Shown here piece by piece: positions 47,397-56,198 of a stretch of DNA of 64,000 nt. The first letter of the stretch is position 1, and each line of letters starts with the position of its first letter. A model generated the notes under the pieces. That model searched no databases and was not told the origin of the DNA. It saw only the letters and a program-made list of their open reading frames with translations. The stretch is taken from the NCBI GenBank assembly GCA_963848525.1, contig CAWKDZ010000005.1, positions 691,339 to 755,338 of the forward strand, in the 5' to 3' direction. Made by a program: the position numbers and the translations under genes. The stretch is from JACCTU01 sp963848525 (GTDB lineage: Bacteria > Actinomycetota > Thermoleophilia > Gaiellales > Gaiellaceae).

Positions 47397-48218
47397 TCAG
47401 CCTCCGGGTGGGGTGAACTGGCTGAGCGTGAGCTCGGCTCCCTGGGGGTCGCGGATGACGGCGTGCTTCGTCCAGTCGGTGTCGTCGGAGCTGAGCACGG
47501 TCGCGCCGAGGCGCTCCGCGAGCGCGACCGAGGCGTCGCGATCCTCGACCGCGAACGTGACGTGCCAGTGGTCGGGCTGGCCGGGCTCCGCGGGCACGAG
47601 CCAGCCGATCGCGTCCTCGAACCCGGGTGGGGCGGCGACGTCGGCCTGGCGGGAGCGGATGCCGGGGTCGACGGTGGCCTCGAGGTGGTCGCCGTAGCCG
47701 GGGCGGCGGATCATCGACCCGAACCCGAGGTCGGTGATCTCCCAGCCGAAGAGCGGGGCGTAGAACGCCTGCGCGCGCGCCGGGTCTGCGGTCCGCAGGT
47801 CGCTGAAGTTCCAGCTCCCCGGCGCGTTGACGAGCTGCGCACCTGGCCGTGCCCGAGCCTGCCAGAGCCGGAAGCGGGCGCCGGCGGGGTCGGCGCAGCT
47901 CGCCATCCGGCCGCCCGGACCGGCATCCACCGGGCCCTGCGTGACGCTGCCACCTGCGCTCGTCACCGCAGCCGCGGTCGTGTCGGCGTCGTCGACGGCC
48001 ACATAGGTGTTCCAGGCGACCGGCTCGTCGCCCGCGGGGGCGATCGCGGCGACGTCCTGGCCGTCGAGCGTCGCGATCAGGTAGGAGGTCGGCGCGTCGG
48101 CCGGCATCGCGTCCACGAGCGTCCAACCGAACAGCTCGCCGTAGAAGCGCGCGGCCGCCTCCGGCTCGGGCTGCTCGGTGTCGATCCAGCACGGCACCCC
48201 GTGGGGGTAGGTGCGCAT
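47397..48218 (-). CDS. Two-module VOC-family protein
   Basis: This is a 273-residue protein with two glyoxalase-fold halves: GVPCWIDTEQPEPEAAARFY (first) and NFSDLRTADPARAQAFYAPL (second), each followed by a LFGW motif. It resembles the mycobacterial CFP30B-type family of unknown substrate. It is divergent from the ArsR regulator, with a perfect inverted repeat in the gap, so it is a likely target of that regulator. Confidence 0.85.
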   Translation of the reverse strand: MRTYPHGVPCWIDTEQPEPEAAARFYGELFGWTLVDAMPADAPTSYLIATLDGQDVAAIAPAGDEPVAWNTYVAVDDADTTAAAVTSAGGSVTQGPVDAGPGGRMASCADPAGARFRLWQARARPGAQLVNAPGSWNFSDLRTADPARAQAFYAPLFGWEITDLGFGSMIRRPGYGDHLEATVDPGIRSRQADVAAPPGFEDAIGWLVPAEPGQPDHWHVTFAVEDRDASVALAERLGATVLSSDDTDWTKHAVIRDPQGAELTLSQFTPPGG

Positions 48219-48264
48219 CGCGTCTCCTCTCGTCGGCTTCGGTGGACGCTACAAGCTCGGTCAT

Positions 48265-48281
48265 GTAACGAGCCTCGTTAC
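48265..48281. promoter_or_regulatory. ArsR-type operator
   Basis: GTAACGA, spacer GCC, TCGTTAC: a perfect seven-base inverted repeat 10 bases before the ArsR start and 47 before the VOC start. It matches the GTAAC...GTTAC style I associate with operators of the ArsR regulators linked to SRPBCC genes. Confidence 0.7.
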
Positions 48282-48290
48282 GCTTTTCGC

Positions 48291-48623
48291 GTGCGTGCCG
48301 CCGCCGCCATCTCCGACCCCGTCCGGCGCGAGATCCTCGGGACGCTGCGGGACGGGCCGCGGTCCGCCGGCGAGCTGGCCGGCGGCTTCGAGATCAGCCG
48401 GCCGGCGGTGAGCCGGCACCTGCGCGTGCTGCGGGAAGCCGGCCTGGTCAGCGACGAGGTGCTCGGGCGGCGGCGCATCTACCGGCTGCGGAGCGCGCCG
48501 CTGGCAGAGCTGCACGCCTGGCTCAGCGGCTTCCAGCAGTGCTGGGAGGCCCGGCTGGACGCACTCGAGACCGAGGTCTACCGCACCCGTCGCGAACGGG
48601 CGATCACGAAGGAGTCCGCATGA
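48291..48623 (+). CDS. ArsR-family (winged helix) repressor
   Basis: This is a 110-residue regulator from GTG 48291. ISDPVRREILGTLRDGPRSA and FEISRPAVSRHLRVLREAGLV form the winged helix; the C-terminal helix carries CWEARLDALE. It lacks clusters of metal-binding cysteines, so it is of the SRPBCC-linked type rather than metal-sensing. Its stop overlaps the start of the SRPBCC gene (ATGA). Confidence 0.88.
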   Translation: MRAAAAISDPVRREILGTLRDGPRSAGELAGGFEISRPAVSRHLRVLREAGLVSDEVLGRRRIYRLRSAPLAELHAWLSGFQQCWEARLDALETEVYRTRRERAITKESA

Positions 48624-49125
48624 CGCCGAGCCCTTCGGGCCGCGTGCTGCCAACCGCAAAGGGCCGCGACCTCGTCCTGGAGCGGACGTTCAGGGCACCG
48701 ATCGAGGACGTGTGGGCGAGCATCACCGAGCCCGAGCGCACCGCGCGCTGGTTCGGTCCCTGGACGGGACACGGCGCGGCGGGTGAGACCGTCGAGCTGA
48801 CGATGAGCTTCGAGGAGGGCGCGGGTACCTCGAAGGTGCGCATCGAGGCGTGCGAGCCTCCGCAGCGGCTGGTGGTGGAGACATACGACGCGGGCGGAAC
48901 ATGGCTGCTCGAGGCCGAGCTCAGCGAGGCCGACGGGGTCACGACCCTCGTGTTCACCCACCACCTCCCGGACGACGCCGACGCGGGCAGCGTCGGCCCC
49001 GGCTGGGAGTACTACCTCGACCGCCTGGTCGCCGCGCGGGACGGCGAGCCCGCGCCGGAGTGGGACGACTACTACCCGGCGCAGAAGGCCTACTACGAGG
49101 CGCTCGTGCCCGAGCGCGCGGCCGA
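48620..49125 (+). CDS. SRPBCC (AHSA1/START-like) protein, native stop codon apparently lost
   Basis: From ATG 48620, RDLVLERTFRAPIEDVWASI and ARWFGPWTG are typical of AHSA1-type ligand-binding proteins coexpressed with ArsR regulators. The protein is nearly full length (about 163 residues to YYPAQKAYYEAL), but no stop follows; the frame runs on into DNA that is the reverse complement of the siderophore-binding-protein gene. A deletion junction near 49115-49130 explains this. Confidence 0.75.
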
Positions 49126-49627
49126 CGAGCAGCGTCTGCTCCTCCCACGGCATGCCGAAGTCGATGTAGTCGCCGGACTGCCCGACCGTCGGGGCGATCT
49201 GCGACAGGCGGTCGTAGTCGCCCTGCTTGAGCCCCGCGTTGATGGCGATGATGAGGTCCGGGCGCTGGGCGGCGACCGCCTCGAAGTTGATCTGCTGGCC
49301 GCTGACGACCTCGGGCTCGGCGCCGCCGAGCGCGTCCTGCGCCCACGGGCGCTCGCGCCACTTGTAGCCCCCGAGGAAGTCGCCGACGCCCACCGGGACC
49401 ACGCCGAACGCCAGCACGGCGTCCTGGTCGGTGTAGCCGACGGTGACCACGCGCTTCGGCTCCGCGGCGATCTCGGTCGAGCCGAACTTGTGCTCGACCG
49501 TGACCGGGAACGCCGACGACGAGCTCCCGCGTCGCGGCGGGCTGACGAGCTCGACTCGTCGTCGTCGCCGCACGCGGCCAGCGACAGGACGAGCGAGGAG
49601 CGCGGCGGCGCGCAGGATCAGATGCAT
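49125..49627 (-). pseudogene. Siderophore ABC transporter binding lipoprotein (FecB/FepB type), C-terminus missing
   Basis: ATG 49627 has ribosome binding site AAGGAGAA. Across shifts in the first 120 bases a lipobox (LSLAAC then GDDDESSSS) can be read, then HKFGSTEIAAEPKRVVTVGY, GVVPVGVGDF and RPDLIIAINAGLKQGDYDRL, diagnostic for periplasmic binding-protein-2 domains of iron-siderophore uptake. The sequence breaks after EEQTLLVGRALG; roughly 150 C-terminal residues are gone. As given it could not bind ligand. Confidence 0.75.
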
Positions 49628-50423
49628 CGGGTTCTCCTTGGCTGGGCGGTCGGGAGGCACAGCGGGGTGCCCGTCACGGGGTCGTCGATGACGTGGGCGT
49701 CGAGGCCGAGGACCTCGCTGGACGAACGCGGCGTCGACGATGTCGCTGGGCGGGCCGGCGGCGTGCACGCGTCCGTCCCGCAGGGCGACGAGCGTGTCCG
49801 CGTAGCGGCACGCCTGGTTGAGGTCGTGCAGGACCATCACGACCGTGCGGCCGCGCTCGGCCACGAGACCGTCGAGCAGGTCGAGCACCTCGACCTGGTG
49901 GGCGAGGTCGAGGTGCGTCGTCGGCTCGTCGAGCAGCAGCAGCTCCGTCTGCTGGGCGAGCGCCATGGCGATCCACGCGCGCTGGCGCTGGCCGCCGGAG
50001 AGCTCGTCGACCGGGCGGTCGCGAAGCTCGCCGGTACCGGTGGCGGCGAGCGCCTCCTCGACGGCGGCCTCGTCGTGCCGCGACCACTGGCGGAACAGCC
50101 CCTGGTGCGGGTAGCGACCGCGGGCGACGAGGTCGGCGACGGTCAGGCCCTCGGGCGCGAGCGGCGACTGCGGAAGCACGCCCGAGGCGCCGGGCGAGGT
50201 CGCGCGACGGCAGCTCGCGGATCTCACGCCCGTCGAGCACGCACGGTGCCGGCCCGCGGGGCGATGAGCCGCGCGAGCGCGCGCAGGAGCGTCGACTTGC
50301 CGCAGCCGTTGGCGCCGACGATCGCCGTGATCTGCGCGCGCTCGACGGCGAGCTCGAGCCGCGTCGAGGACGAGCGCGCGGTCATACGCGCACGGACAGC
50401 CCGTGCGCCTGCAGCAGCGTCAT
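49618..50423 (-). CDS. Siderophore ABC transporter ATP-binding protein (FepC type), several frameshifts
   Basis: MTLLQAHGLSVR then, after a shift near 50385, DRALVLD and LELAVERAQITAIVGANGCGKSTLL (Walker A). Another shift near 50255 leads to LDGREIRELPSRDLARRLG and one near 50190 to VLPQSPLAPEGLTVADLVAR (Q loop), DELSGGQRQRAWIAMALAQ (signature), LLLLDEPTTHLDLAHQ (Walker B) and VLHDLNQACRYAD. A last shift near 49725 gives the family end VIDDPVTGTPLCLP. Start and stop overlap neighbours (ATGA and 10 bases). Confidence 0.8.
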
Positions 50424-51476
50424 CCGGCCGCTCCGCAGGCGGCCCGCGCGCGGCGCAGCAGCAGCCAGGAAGTACGGCGCGGCGACGATCGAGGTGATCA
50501 GCGCCGACGGGGATCTCCGTCGGAGCGAACAGCAGCCGGCCCGGCGAGGTCGCACACGACGACGAGCGCGGCCCCGCAGCCGGCGGCGAGCGGCAGCAGG
50601 CGACTGCAGACGAGACGGGCTGCCCGAGACGGCGGGCGAGGTGCGGCGCCAAGAAGGCGACGAAGCCGACCGGCCCGGCGGCGGACACGGCGACGCCGGT
50701 CAGCACGATCGCGGCGCCGAGCAGCAGCAGGCGCGAGCGCTCGACGCCGAGGCCGAGCGCACGGGCCAGCTCGTCGCCGAGCTCGAGCGCGTCGGCGCGG
50801 CGAGCGAGCGCTGCGCAGCACCGGCAGCAGCAGCGCGAGCGCCGTCGCCAGCGGCCAGACGTGCTCCCAGCCGCGGCCGTTGACCGAGCCGACCAGCCAG
50901 ACGTAGGCCTGCGCCACTTCGAAGATCCGCCCCTCGGTGAGCACGTAGCCGATGCCCGCCTGCATCAGCGCCGCCACGCCGATCCCGACGAGGACGAAGC
51001 GATAGCCGTGCACGCCGCCGCGCCACGCGAGCCCGTACAGCAGCCCGCCGCTGACGAGCGCGCCGGCGAGCGCTGCGAGCGGGACGTTCGCAGCGCCGGT
51101 CGACGAGCCGAGCACGATGACGGCCACGGCCGCGAGCGACGCGCCTGCGGAGACGCCGATCACGTCGGGAGCGACGAGCGCGTTGCGCGTGACCTGCTGG
51201 AAGACCGCTCCGGCTGCCCCGAGCGCCGCGCCGGCGAGCAGCGCGGTCAGCGCCCGCGGCAGCCGAAGGTCGAGCACGATGAAGTCGACGGCGGGGTCGC
51301 CGGCGCCAGCGAGCGAGGCGACGACATCGAGCGGCGGCACGGGGAACTCGCCGACCGCCACGCTGACGACGAGCGCCAGCAGCGAGAGCGCCGCGAGTGC
51401 CGCCAGCCGTGAGCAAGACGTGCAGGTCGATCCGCAGCGACGCCTGCCCGCGACGCACGACGATCCGGCGGCTCAC
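50420..51476 (-). CDS. FecCD-family siderophore permease 2, frameshifted
   Basis: GTG 51476 overlaps the stop of permease 1. After SRRIVVRRGQASLRIDLHVL a shift near 51410 leads to VGEFPVPPLDVVASLAG, then LRLPRALTALLAGAALGAAG and QQVTRNALVAPDVIGVSAGA, the FecCD signature. More shifts near 50815 and further down precede VSAAGPVGFVAFLAPHLARRL and the end near RARAACGAAG at 50420. About nine transmembrane helices are expected. Partner of permease 1. Confidence 0.78.
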
Positions 51477-52492
51477 AGCGCCACCATCCGGCGGCGGCGC
51501 ACGAGCCAGATGAAGAACGGCGCGCCGAGCAGCGCGGTGACGATCCCCACCTCGAGCTCCGCCGGCTGCGTGACGACGCGACCCATCGACGTCGCCCGCC
51601 AGCAGCAGGCTCGCTCCCAGGACGATGCTGTACGGGCACGATCCAGCGGTAGTCCGGCCCCACGATGCCACGCGCGATATGCGGAACCGCGAGGCCGACG
51701 AACGCCACCGGCCCGGCGGCCGCGACCGCTCCGCCGGCGAGCAGCACGAAGCCGGCGCTCGCGATCGCGCGCGTACGACCGACGTGCTGGCCGAGCGCCG
51801 CGCGCGACATCGTCGCCGAGCGCGAGCGCGTTCAGCCAGCGCCCCGCGCCGAGCGCGATCGACGAGCCCCGCCGCGATGAACGGCAGCACCGCGAGCACG
51901 ACGCCGGCGTCGCGGCCGGCGATCGAGCCGACGATCCAGAAGCGGAACTCGTCAAGCGTGCGCGCGTCGAAGACGAGGATCGCGCTCGTCAGCGACATCG
52001 AGCAGCGTCGCGAGCATCGCGCCGGCGAGCGCGAGCCTGATCGGGGCCGCCCCGCGGCCGCCGAGCGCGAAGCACGAGCACCGCGGTGAGGCCGGCGCCG
52101 GCGAGCGCGACCACCGCATACGCCGTCACCGAGGAGACCTCGAGCACGGAGATCGCCAGCACCACCGCGAACGCCGCGCCGGCGTTGATGCCGAGGATCC
52201 CAGGCTCGGCGAGCGGGTTGCGCGTGACGCCCTGCATGAGCGCGCCGGCGGCGCCGAGCGCCGCCCCCACGAGCAGCCCGAGCTCCGTGCGCGGGACACG
52301 CAGCTCGCGCACGATCGCGTGGGCGTCGCTGCCGTCATAGGCGCTGAAGGCGCTCACGACCTCGCCGAGCGGCGTGGATCGCGAGCCGATCGCGAGCGAC
52401 GCCACGACGCACAGCAGCAGCACCGCAGTGCACAGGATCGAGGCCGGCGGGGCGGGGATCTCGCGGGATCGGCAGTGGCATGATGCGGTCAT
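51473..52492 (-). CDS. FecCD-family siderophore permease 1, frameshifted
   Basis: ATG 52492 opens the operon. VPRTELGLLVGAALGAAGAL and MQGVTRNPLAEPGILGINAG are the hallmark of iron-siderophore permeases. The chain continues through shifts near 52065, 51990, 51865, 51810, 51640 and 51590: ARTLDEFRFWIVGSIAGRDA, FVGLAVPHIARGIVGPDYRW and finally LGAPFFIWLVRRRRMVAL. The density of shifts with no internal stops in the chosen frames argues for sequence error. Iron-box-like sites precede the gene. Confidence 0.78.
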
Positions 52493-52503
52493 CGCGGCGT
52501 CGA

Positions 52504-52519
52504 GTTAGGGTTCCCTAAC
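52504..52519. promoter_or_regulatory. DtxR/IdeR-like iron box 1
   Basis: GTTAGGG, spacer TT, CCCTAAC: perfect seven-base arms, 12 bases upstream of permease 1. The core resembles the TTAGGTTAGSCTAACCTAA consensus of DtxR-family repressors. Confidence 0.65.
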
Positions 52520-52563
52520 GCGGCCGGACCCTAGCAAGGAATCCCGACTCAAGGGGACGGAAT

Positions 52564-52579
52564 ATGAGGGTGCCCTAAC
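52564..52579. promoter_or_regulatory. DtxR/IdeR-like iron box 2 (imperfect)
   Basis: ATGAGGG, spacer TG, CCCTAAC: five of seven arm positions match those of box 1 in the left arm and the right arm is identical. It lies 22 bases upstream of the FhuF-type gene, so each divergent gene has its own box. Confidence 0.55.
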
Positions 52580-52600
52580 AAGCCGGTAGCCTCAGGCCGC

Positions 52601-53338
52601 GTGACCACCACGACGCGATGCGCTCCAGACCGCGCTCGAGCGGATCGCCGAGGCGCGCGCCGGCGGGTTCGGCCTGGCCGTCGAGCAGCGATCGGCGCCC
52701 GACTGCGAGACTGGGTGCCGGCCGACGACGCTGGCGAGCGCCGACGGGCCGCTCGACGAGATGGTGGCGGCGGTCGCGCGCGGCGCGGGCATCGACTACC
52801 CGCCGCTCGGAGCGGAGTGGCTGCTCGAGCACCATGCGTGGCAGGGCGCGTCGCTCACCGCGGCGGCGATGATGTCCGGCTGGGTGCCCGACCTCGCGCC
52901 CGCGAACGTGCTGCGTCGAGTTCCGCGACGGCGCGATCTGGGGGATCGGCGCTGCGCGGCGGCGAGGTGCGCGAGTTGGCCGAGCGAGCTCAGCGCTGGC
53001 CCACGCCGGCCACGACGCGCTCGTCGCCCACCTCGACGCCGCTCGTCGAGGCGATCGCGGCACGCCGGCTGCGCGCGCCGCGTGCGCTCTGGCGCGCCGC
53101 CGGCGACCGCGTCGGACAGGCGTTCCTGTGGTGTGCCGAGGCGTTCGCGGACGGCGACCTCGCCGCGCGGCTCGCGACCCGGATGATCGCGCCGCCGTCG
53201 CCGCTCCACGTGCCGCTGCGGTCGGCGCGCGGCGAGGACGGCACGCCGTTCCACCTGCGCGCGAGCTGCTGCCTCTACCACCGCGTCCCGGGCGCCGTGC
53301 TGTGCCCCGGGTGCCCGCTGCGCCGCCGTCGTCGCTAG
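52601..53338 (+). CDS. FhuF-type (2Fe-2S) ferric-siderophore reductase, frameshifted
   Basis: The C-terminus RASCCLYHRVPGAVLCPGCPL carries the CC-x10-C-x2-C cluster ligands of FhuF-type reductases. The N-terminal part is spread over frames: AGIDYPPLGAEWLLEHHAWQ and SGWVPDLAPANVL, then FRDGAIWGIGALRGGEVREL, with shifts near 52620-52730, 52912, 52940 and in the 52990-53040 region. It starts at GTG 52601. It should release iron from imported siderophore complexes in the cytoplasm, complementing the divergent uptake operon. Confidence 0.72.
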   Translation: MTTTTRCAPDRARADRRGARRRVRPGRRAAIGARLRDWVPADDAGERRRAARRDGGGGRARRGHRLPAARSGVAARAPCVAGRVAHRGGDDVRLGARPRARERAASSSATARSGGSALRGGEVRELAERAQRWPTPATTRSSPTSTPLVEAIAARRLRAPRALWRAAGDRVGQAFLWCAEAFADGDLAARLATRMIAPPSPLHVPLRSARGEDGTPFHLRASCCLYHRVPGAVLCPGCPLRRRRR

Positions 53339-55456
53339 AGCAACTCGGCGATCCGCGCCGCGGCCCGCGCGGCGCCGTCGGTCTCCACCGGGCGGTAGTC
53401 GACCTCGCGGCCGATCTCGGCGGCGATCGCCTCGGCGATCACCTCGGGCGTCGACTCGTCGAAGTCCATCCGGCGCCCGGCGCCGTAGCGCTCGAGCCGG
53501 TGGCGCACGTGGAAGTTCTGCTCGAAGTGATGGCGGAGCGGGAAGTAGAGGAAGGGCCGGCGGGCGGTGGTGAGCTCCATCGACGTCGTGAGCCCGCCCT
53601 GGACGACCGCGAGGTCGCACGCGGCGAGGTGGCGGTAGAGGTTGTGGACGTAGGTCACGACCTCGAGCCCGGGCGCCGCCGGCAGCGACGCCGGGTCGAT
53701 GCGCGGGCCGCAGACGACGATCATCCGCAGGTCGGGCACGCGCTCCTTCGCCTCGGGGAAGGCGGCGATCACCCGCCGCAGCAGGTGGCCGCCGACGCCC
53801 GACCCGCCGACGGTGACCACGCACACGCGCTCGTCGTCGCCGTAGCCGAGCTCGGCGCGCAGGCGGCCGCGATCCGCGAACTGCGCCGGGTCGAAGCCGC
53901 TGACGTAGCCGGTGAACTCGAAGTGCCGTTCGGTCCAGTCGCCGATCATCGGGAGGTCGGCGCCGAAGGACTCCGGGACCACGTCGTCGCGGTTGCCGAC
54001 GAACAGCGCCCGGTCGCGCACGCGCGGGAAGCGATCGATGTGCTCGATCATCTCGGCGTTGTAGTCCGCGGTCAGGTGGCTCTCGCGACCCTCCTCCATC
54101 GGCAGCCAGCCCACGAAGTCGGTCAGCCACACGTAGGCTGCCCGCTTCTGCTCGGGGTTCTCGTGCAGGTAGTAGTCGAGCTCCCACGCCTCGTCGCCGA
54201 TCCACAGGTCGTAGTCGTGCTCGCGCACGAGGTCGTGGAAGACCATGAAGTTGGCGACGAGGATCTCGTCCATGCGGCGCCAGGCCTGGAAGCAGTGGAG
54301 GTCGTGCTCGGCCGACTCGGACTCGATGTGGCTCGACTCGTTGGCCAGCTGCGCGCTCAGGGGATGGATCCGCTCCCCCTCCGCCTCGAGCACCCGGGTC
54401 ACGGGATTCTGGGCGAGCCAGTCGATCTCGAGGTCGGGCCGCAGCCGCCGCAGCTCCTTCGCGATCGCGACGTCGCGCTGCGCGTGCCCGAGCCCGATCG
54501 GCGAGGAGATGTAGAGCGCGCGGCGGCGCCGGCTCCTGCCGCGGGTCCACGGCCGCGGGCGCGGCGGCTCGACGAAGTCGCGCAGCAGCAGGTTGACCTT
54601 GACCGGGTCGCGTGCGTGCGGCCCGTGCCCGGCGCCCTCGAGCGTGACCAGCTCGCCGCCCGTGACCTCGGCGAGCGCCGCACCGCCCGCGTGCGGGCGC
54701 ACCGCGTCCTCGCTGCCGTGGATCACCAGCACCGGGCAGCGCACGCGTTCGCACTTCTCGGCGAAGTCCTCGGGAGGCGCCAGGCCGAGGGTGACGTCGA
54801 TCAGCGTCTCCGGGTCGGTGTCGAGCCCCCAGCCGATGCAGTCCTCGATCTGCTTCGTCGAATGCGGCTCGGTGAACATCCGGCCGAAGAAGAACTCGAG
54901 GAAGCCGGGGTAGTCCTGGAGCCAGTAGTGCCGGTTCAGCTTCGCCCAGCCCTCGTCCGTGTCGTGCCGCTCCTCGAACGGGTAGCGCAGGCGCTCGGGA
55001 TGGCCGGGCACGAGCGGCACCGCCGGGCCGATGTAGGCGATCGCGTCGACCCGCTCGGGATGGTCGGCGGCCAGCAGCGTCCCCCACAGTGCGCCGGCCG
55101 AGAGGGCGACCAGGAGCGCGCTCTCGGTGTTCGGTGGCGTCCATCACGGCGAGTGTGTCGTCGGCGAACTGGCGGGCGACGTAGGCGTCGGTGCCGCGCG
55201 GGCGATCCGAGCGCCCGTTGCCGCGGCCGTCGAAGGTGAGCACGCGGTGGTGGCGCGCGAAGTAGGGGATCTGCGCCTTCCAGTGCCGGCTGTGGATGAT
55301 CGACCAGGTCGGCAGGAACAGGACGGTGCGCTCGCCCTCGCCGTAGCGCTCGTAGAAGAGCCGCACGCCGTCGCGCTCGACGTAGCCGTCCTCGTCTGGA
55401 TACCGCGCCCGCGACTGCTCGGCACGCTGCGCCTGCGGCTGAACCGTGACCGTCAT
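53335..55456 (-). CDS. Alpha/beta hydrolase fused to a GT-B (MGT-type) glycosyltransferase, one frameshift
   Basis: About 706 residues. The N-terminal hydrolase has RVLTFDGRGNGRSDRPRG, a nucleophile elbow in VALSAGALWG (after a shift near 55132), Asp in IHGSEDAVRPHAGG and His in EGAGHGPHARDPV. After an Arg-rich linker a GT-B domain begins ALYISSPIGLGHAQRDVAIA and ends with the donor-binding VTVGGSGVGGHLLRRV and VVQGGLTTSMELTTARRP. Known GTs of this type use nucleotide sugars; the acceptor is unknown. It is the last gene of the SBP56 operon, and its start overlaps the TetR stop. Confidence 0.8.
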
Positions 55457-56061
55457 TGCTTTCCCTCCTCGAGTGAGTCCAGCCAGCGCGCGACCATCTC
55501 GACGAGCTCGCGGTGTCCGGCCGAGATCCCGGACAGGCGCTCGACCATGATGCCCTCGTTGAACGTCATGGCCAGGCTGACGAGCGCCGGGAGCGGGAGC
55601 TGCTCGGGGTCGAGCCCGTACTCGTCGATCATCCGGTCGAACGCCTCGGTGAGCACGTCCCGCCATTCGCGGTTGACCGCGGCGACGCGTTCCGCGATGT
55701 CGGGGTGGTTCCAGCCCAGCGCCTGCAGCTCGAGCCAGATCTTCGGATAGCCGGCCTCGAGGTCCGCCTCGAGGAAGCTCATCGCGGTCTTCCACTTCTC
55801 CGCGCCCGAGATGTCGGCCCGCGCGTACATCTCGCGCTGGCGGGCGATCAGCCGCTCCGTGAACCGCTCGAGCACGCGCACGAACAGGTTCTCCATCGAT
55901 CCGAAGTAGTAGTGGACGAGGCCGTGGTTGGCGCCTGCCTCCTCGGCGAGGCGCCGGGTGCTGATCCCGGCGTAGCCGACTTCGATCAGCAGCCGCTCCG
56001 CGGCGTCAAGGAACGCCTCCTCGGTCTCTGCCCGCGGGGACGGCTGGGCCGCCGGCCTCAC
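55453..56061 (-). CDS. TetR-family regulator within the SBP56 operon
   Basis: This is a 202-residue regulator from a GTG that overlaps the preceding small gene (GTGA). The helix-turn-helix AERLLIEVGYAGISTRRLAE and GANHGLVHYYFGSMENLFV is clear. The C-terminal ligand domain has WLELQALGWNHPDIAERV. It probably represses its own operon through the palindrome at 57560-57582. Confidence 0.87.
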   Translation of the reverse strand: MRPAAQPSPRAETEEAFLDAAERLLIEVGYAGISTRRLAEEAGANHGLVHYYFGSMENLFVRVLERFTERLIARQREMYARADISGAEKWKTAMSFLEADLEAGYPKIWLELQALGWNHPDIAERVAAVNREWRDVLTEAFDRMIDEYGLDPEQLPLPALVSLAMTFNEGIMVERLSGISAGHRELVEMVARWLDSLEEGKQ

Positions 56062-56198
56062 GGGCGCCTCAGCCGCCGACGGCGCGCGAGGCTTGCGATG
56101 CCCGCCCGCAGGACGAGCAGCGAGCCCGACAGGATGCCGCTCCCCGCCGCCGCGGTCAGGATCAGCTGCTCACCGGCGTGGTGCGCGAACAGCGTCAC
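56058..56198 (-). CDS. 46-residue membrane protein of the SBP56 operon
   Basis: GTG 56198 overlaps the SBP56 stop (GTGA) and the stop overlaps the TetR start, so it is locked in the operon by four-base overlaps on both sides. The sequence has one hydrophobic segment (LILTAAAGSGILSGSLLVL) and a strongly basic end, ASLARRRRLRRP. The two His and a Glu in FAHHAGEQ precede the helix. Possible small anchor or electron-transfer partner; no known family was recognised. Confidence 0.6.
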   Translation of the reverse strand: MTLFAHHAGEQLILTAAAGSGILSGSLLVLRAGIASLARRRRLRRP

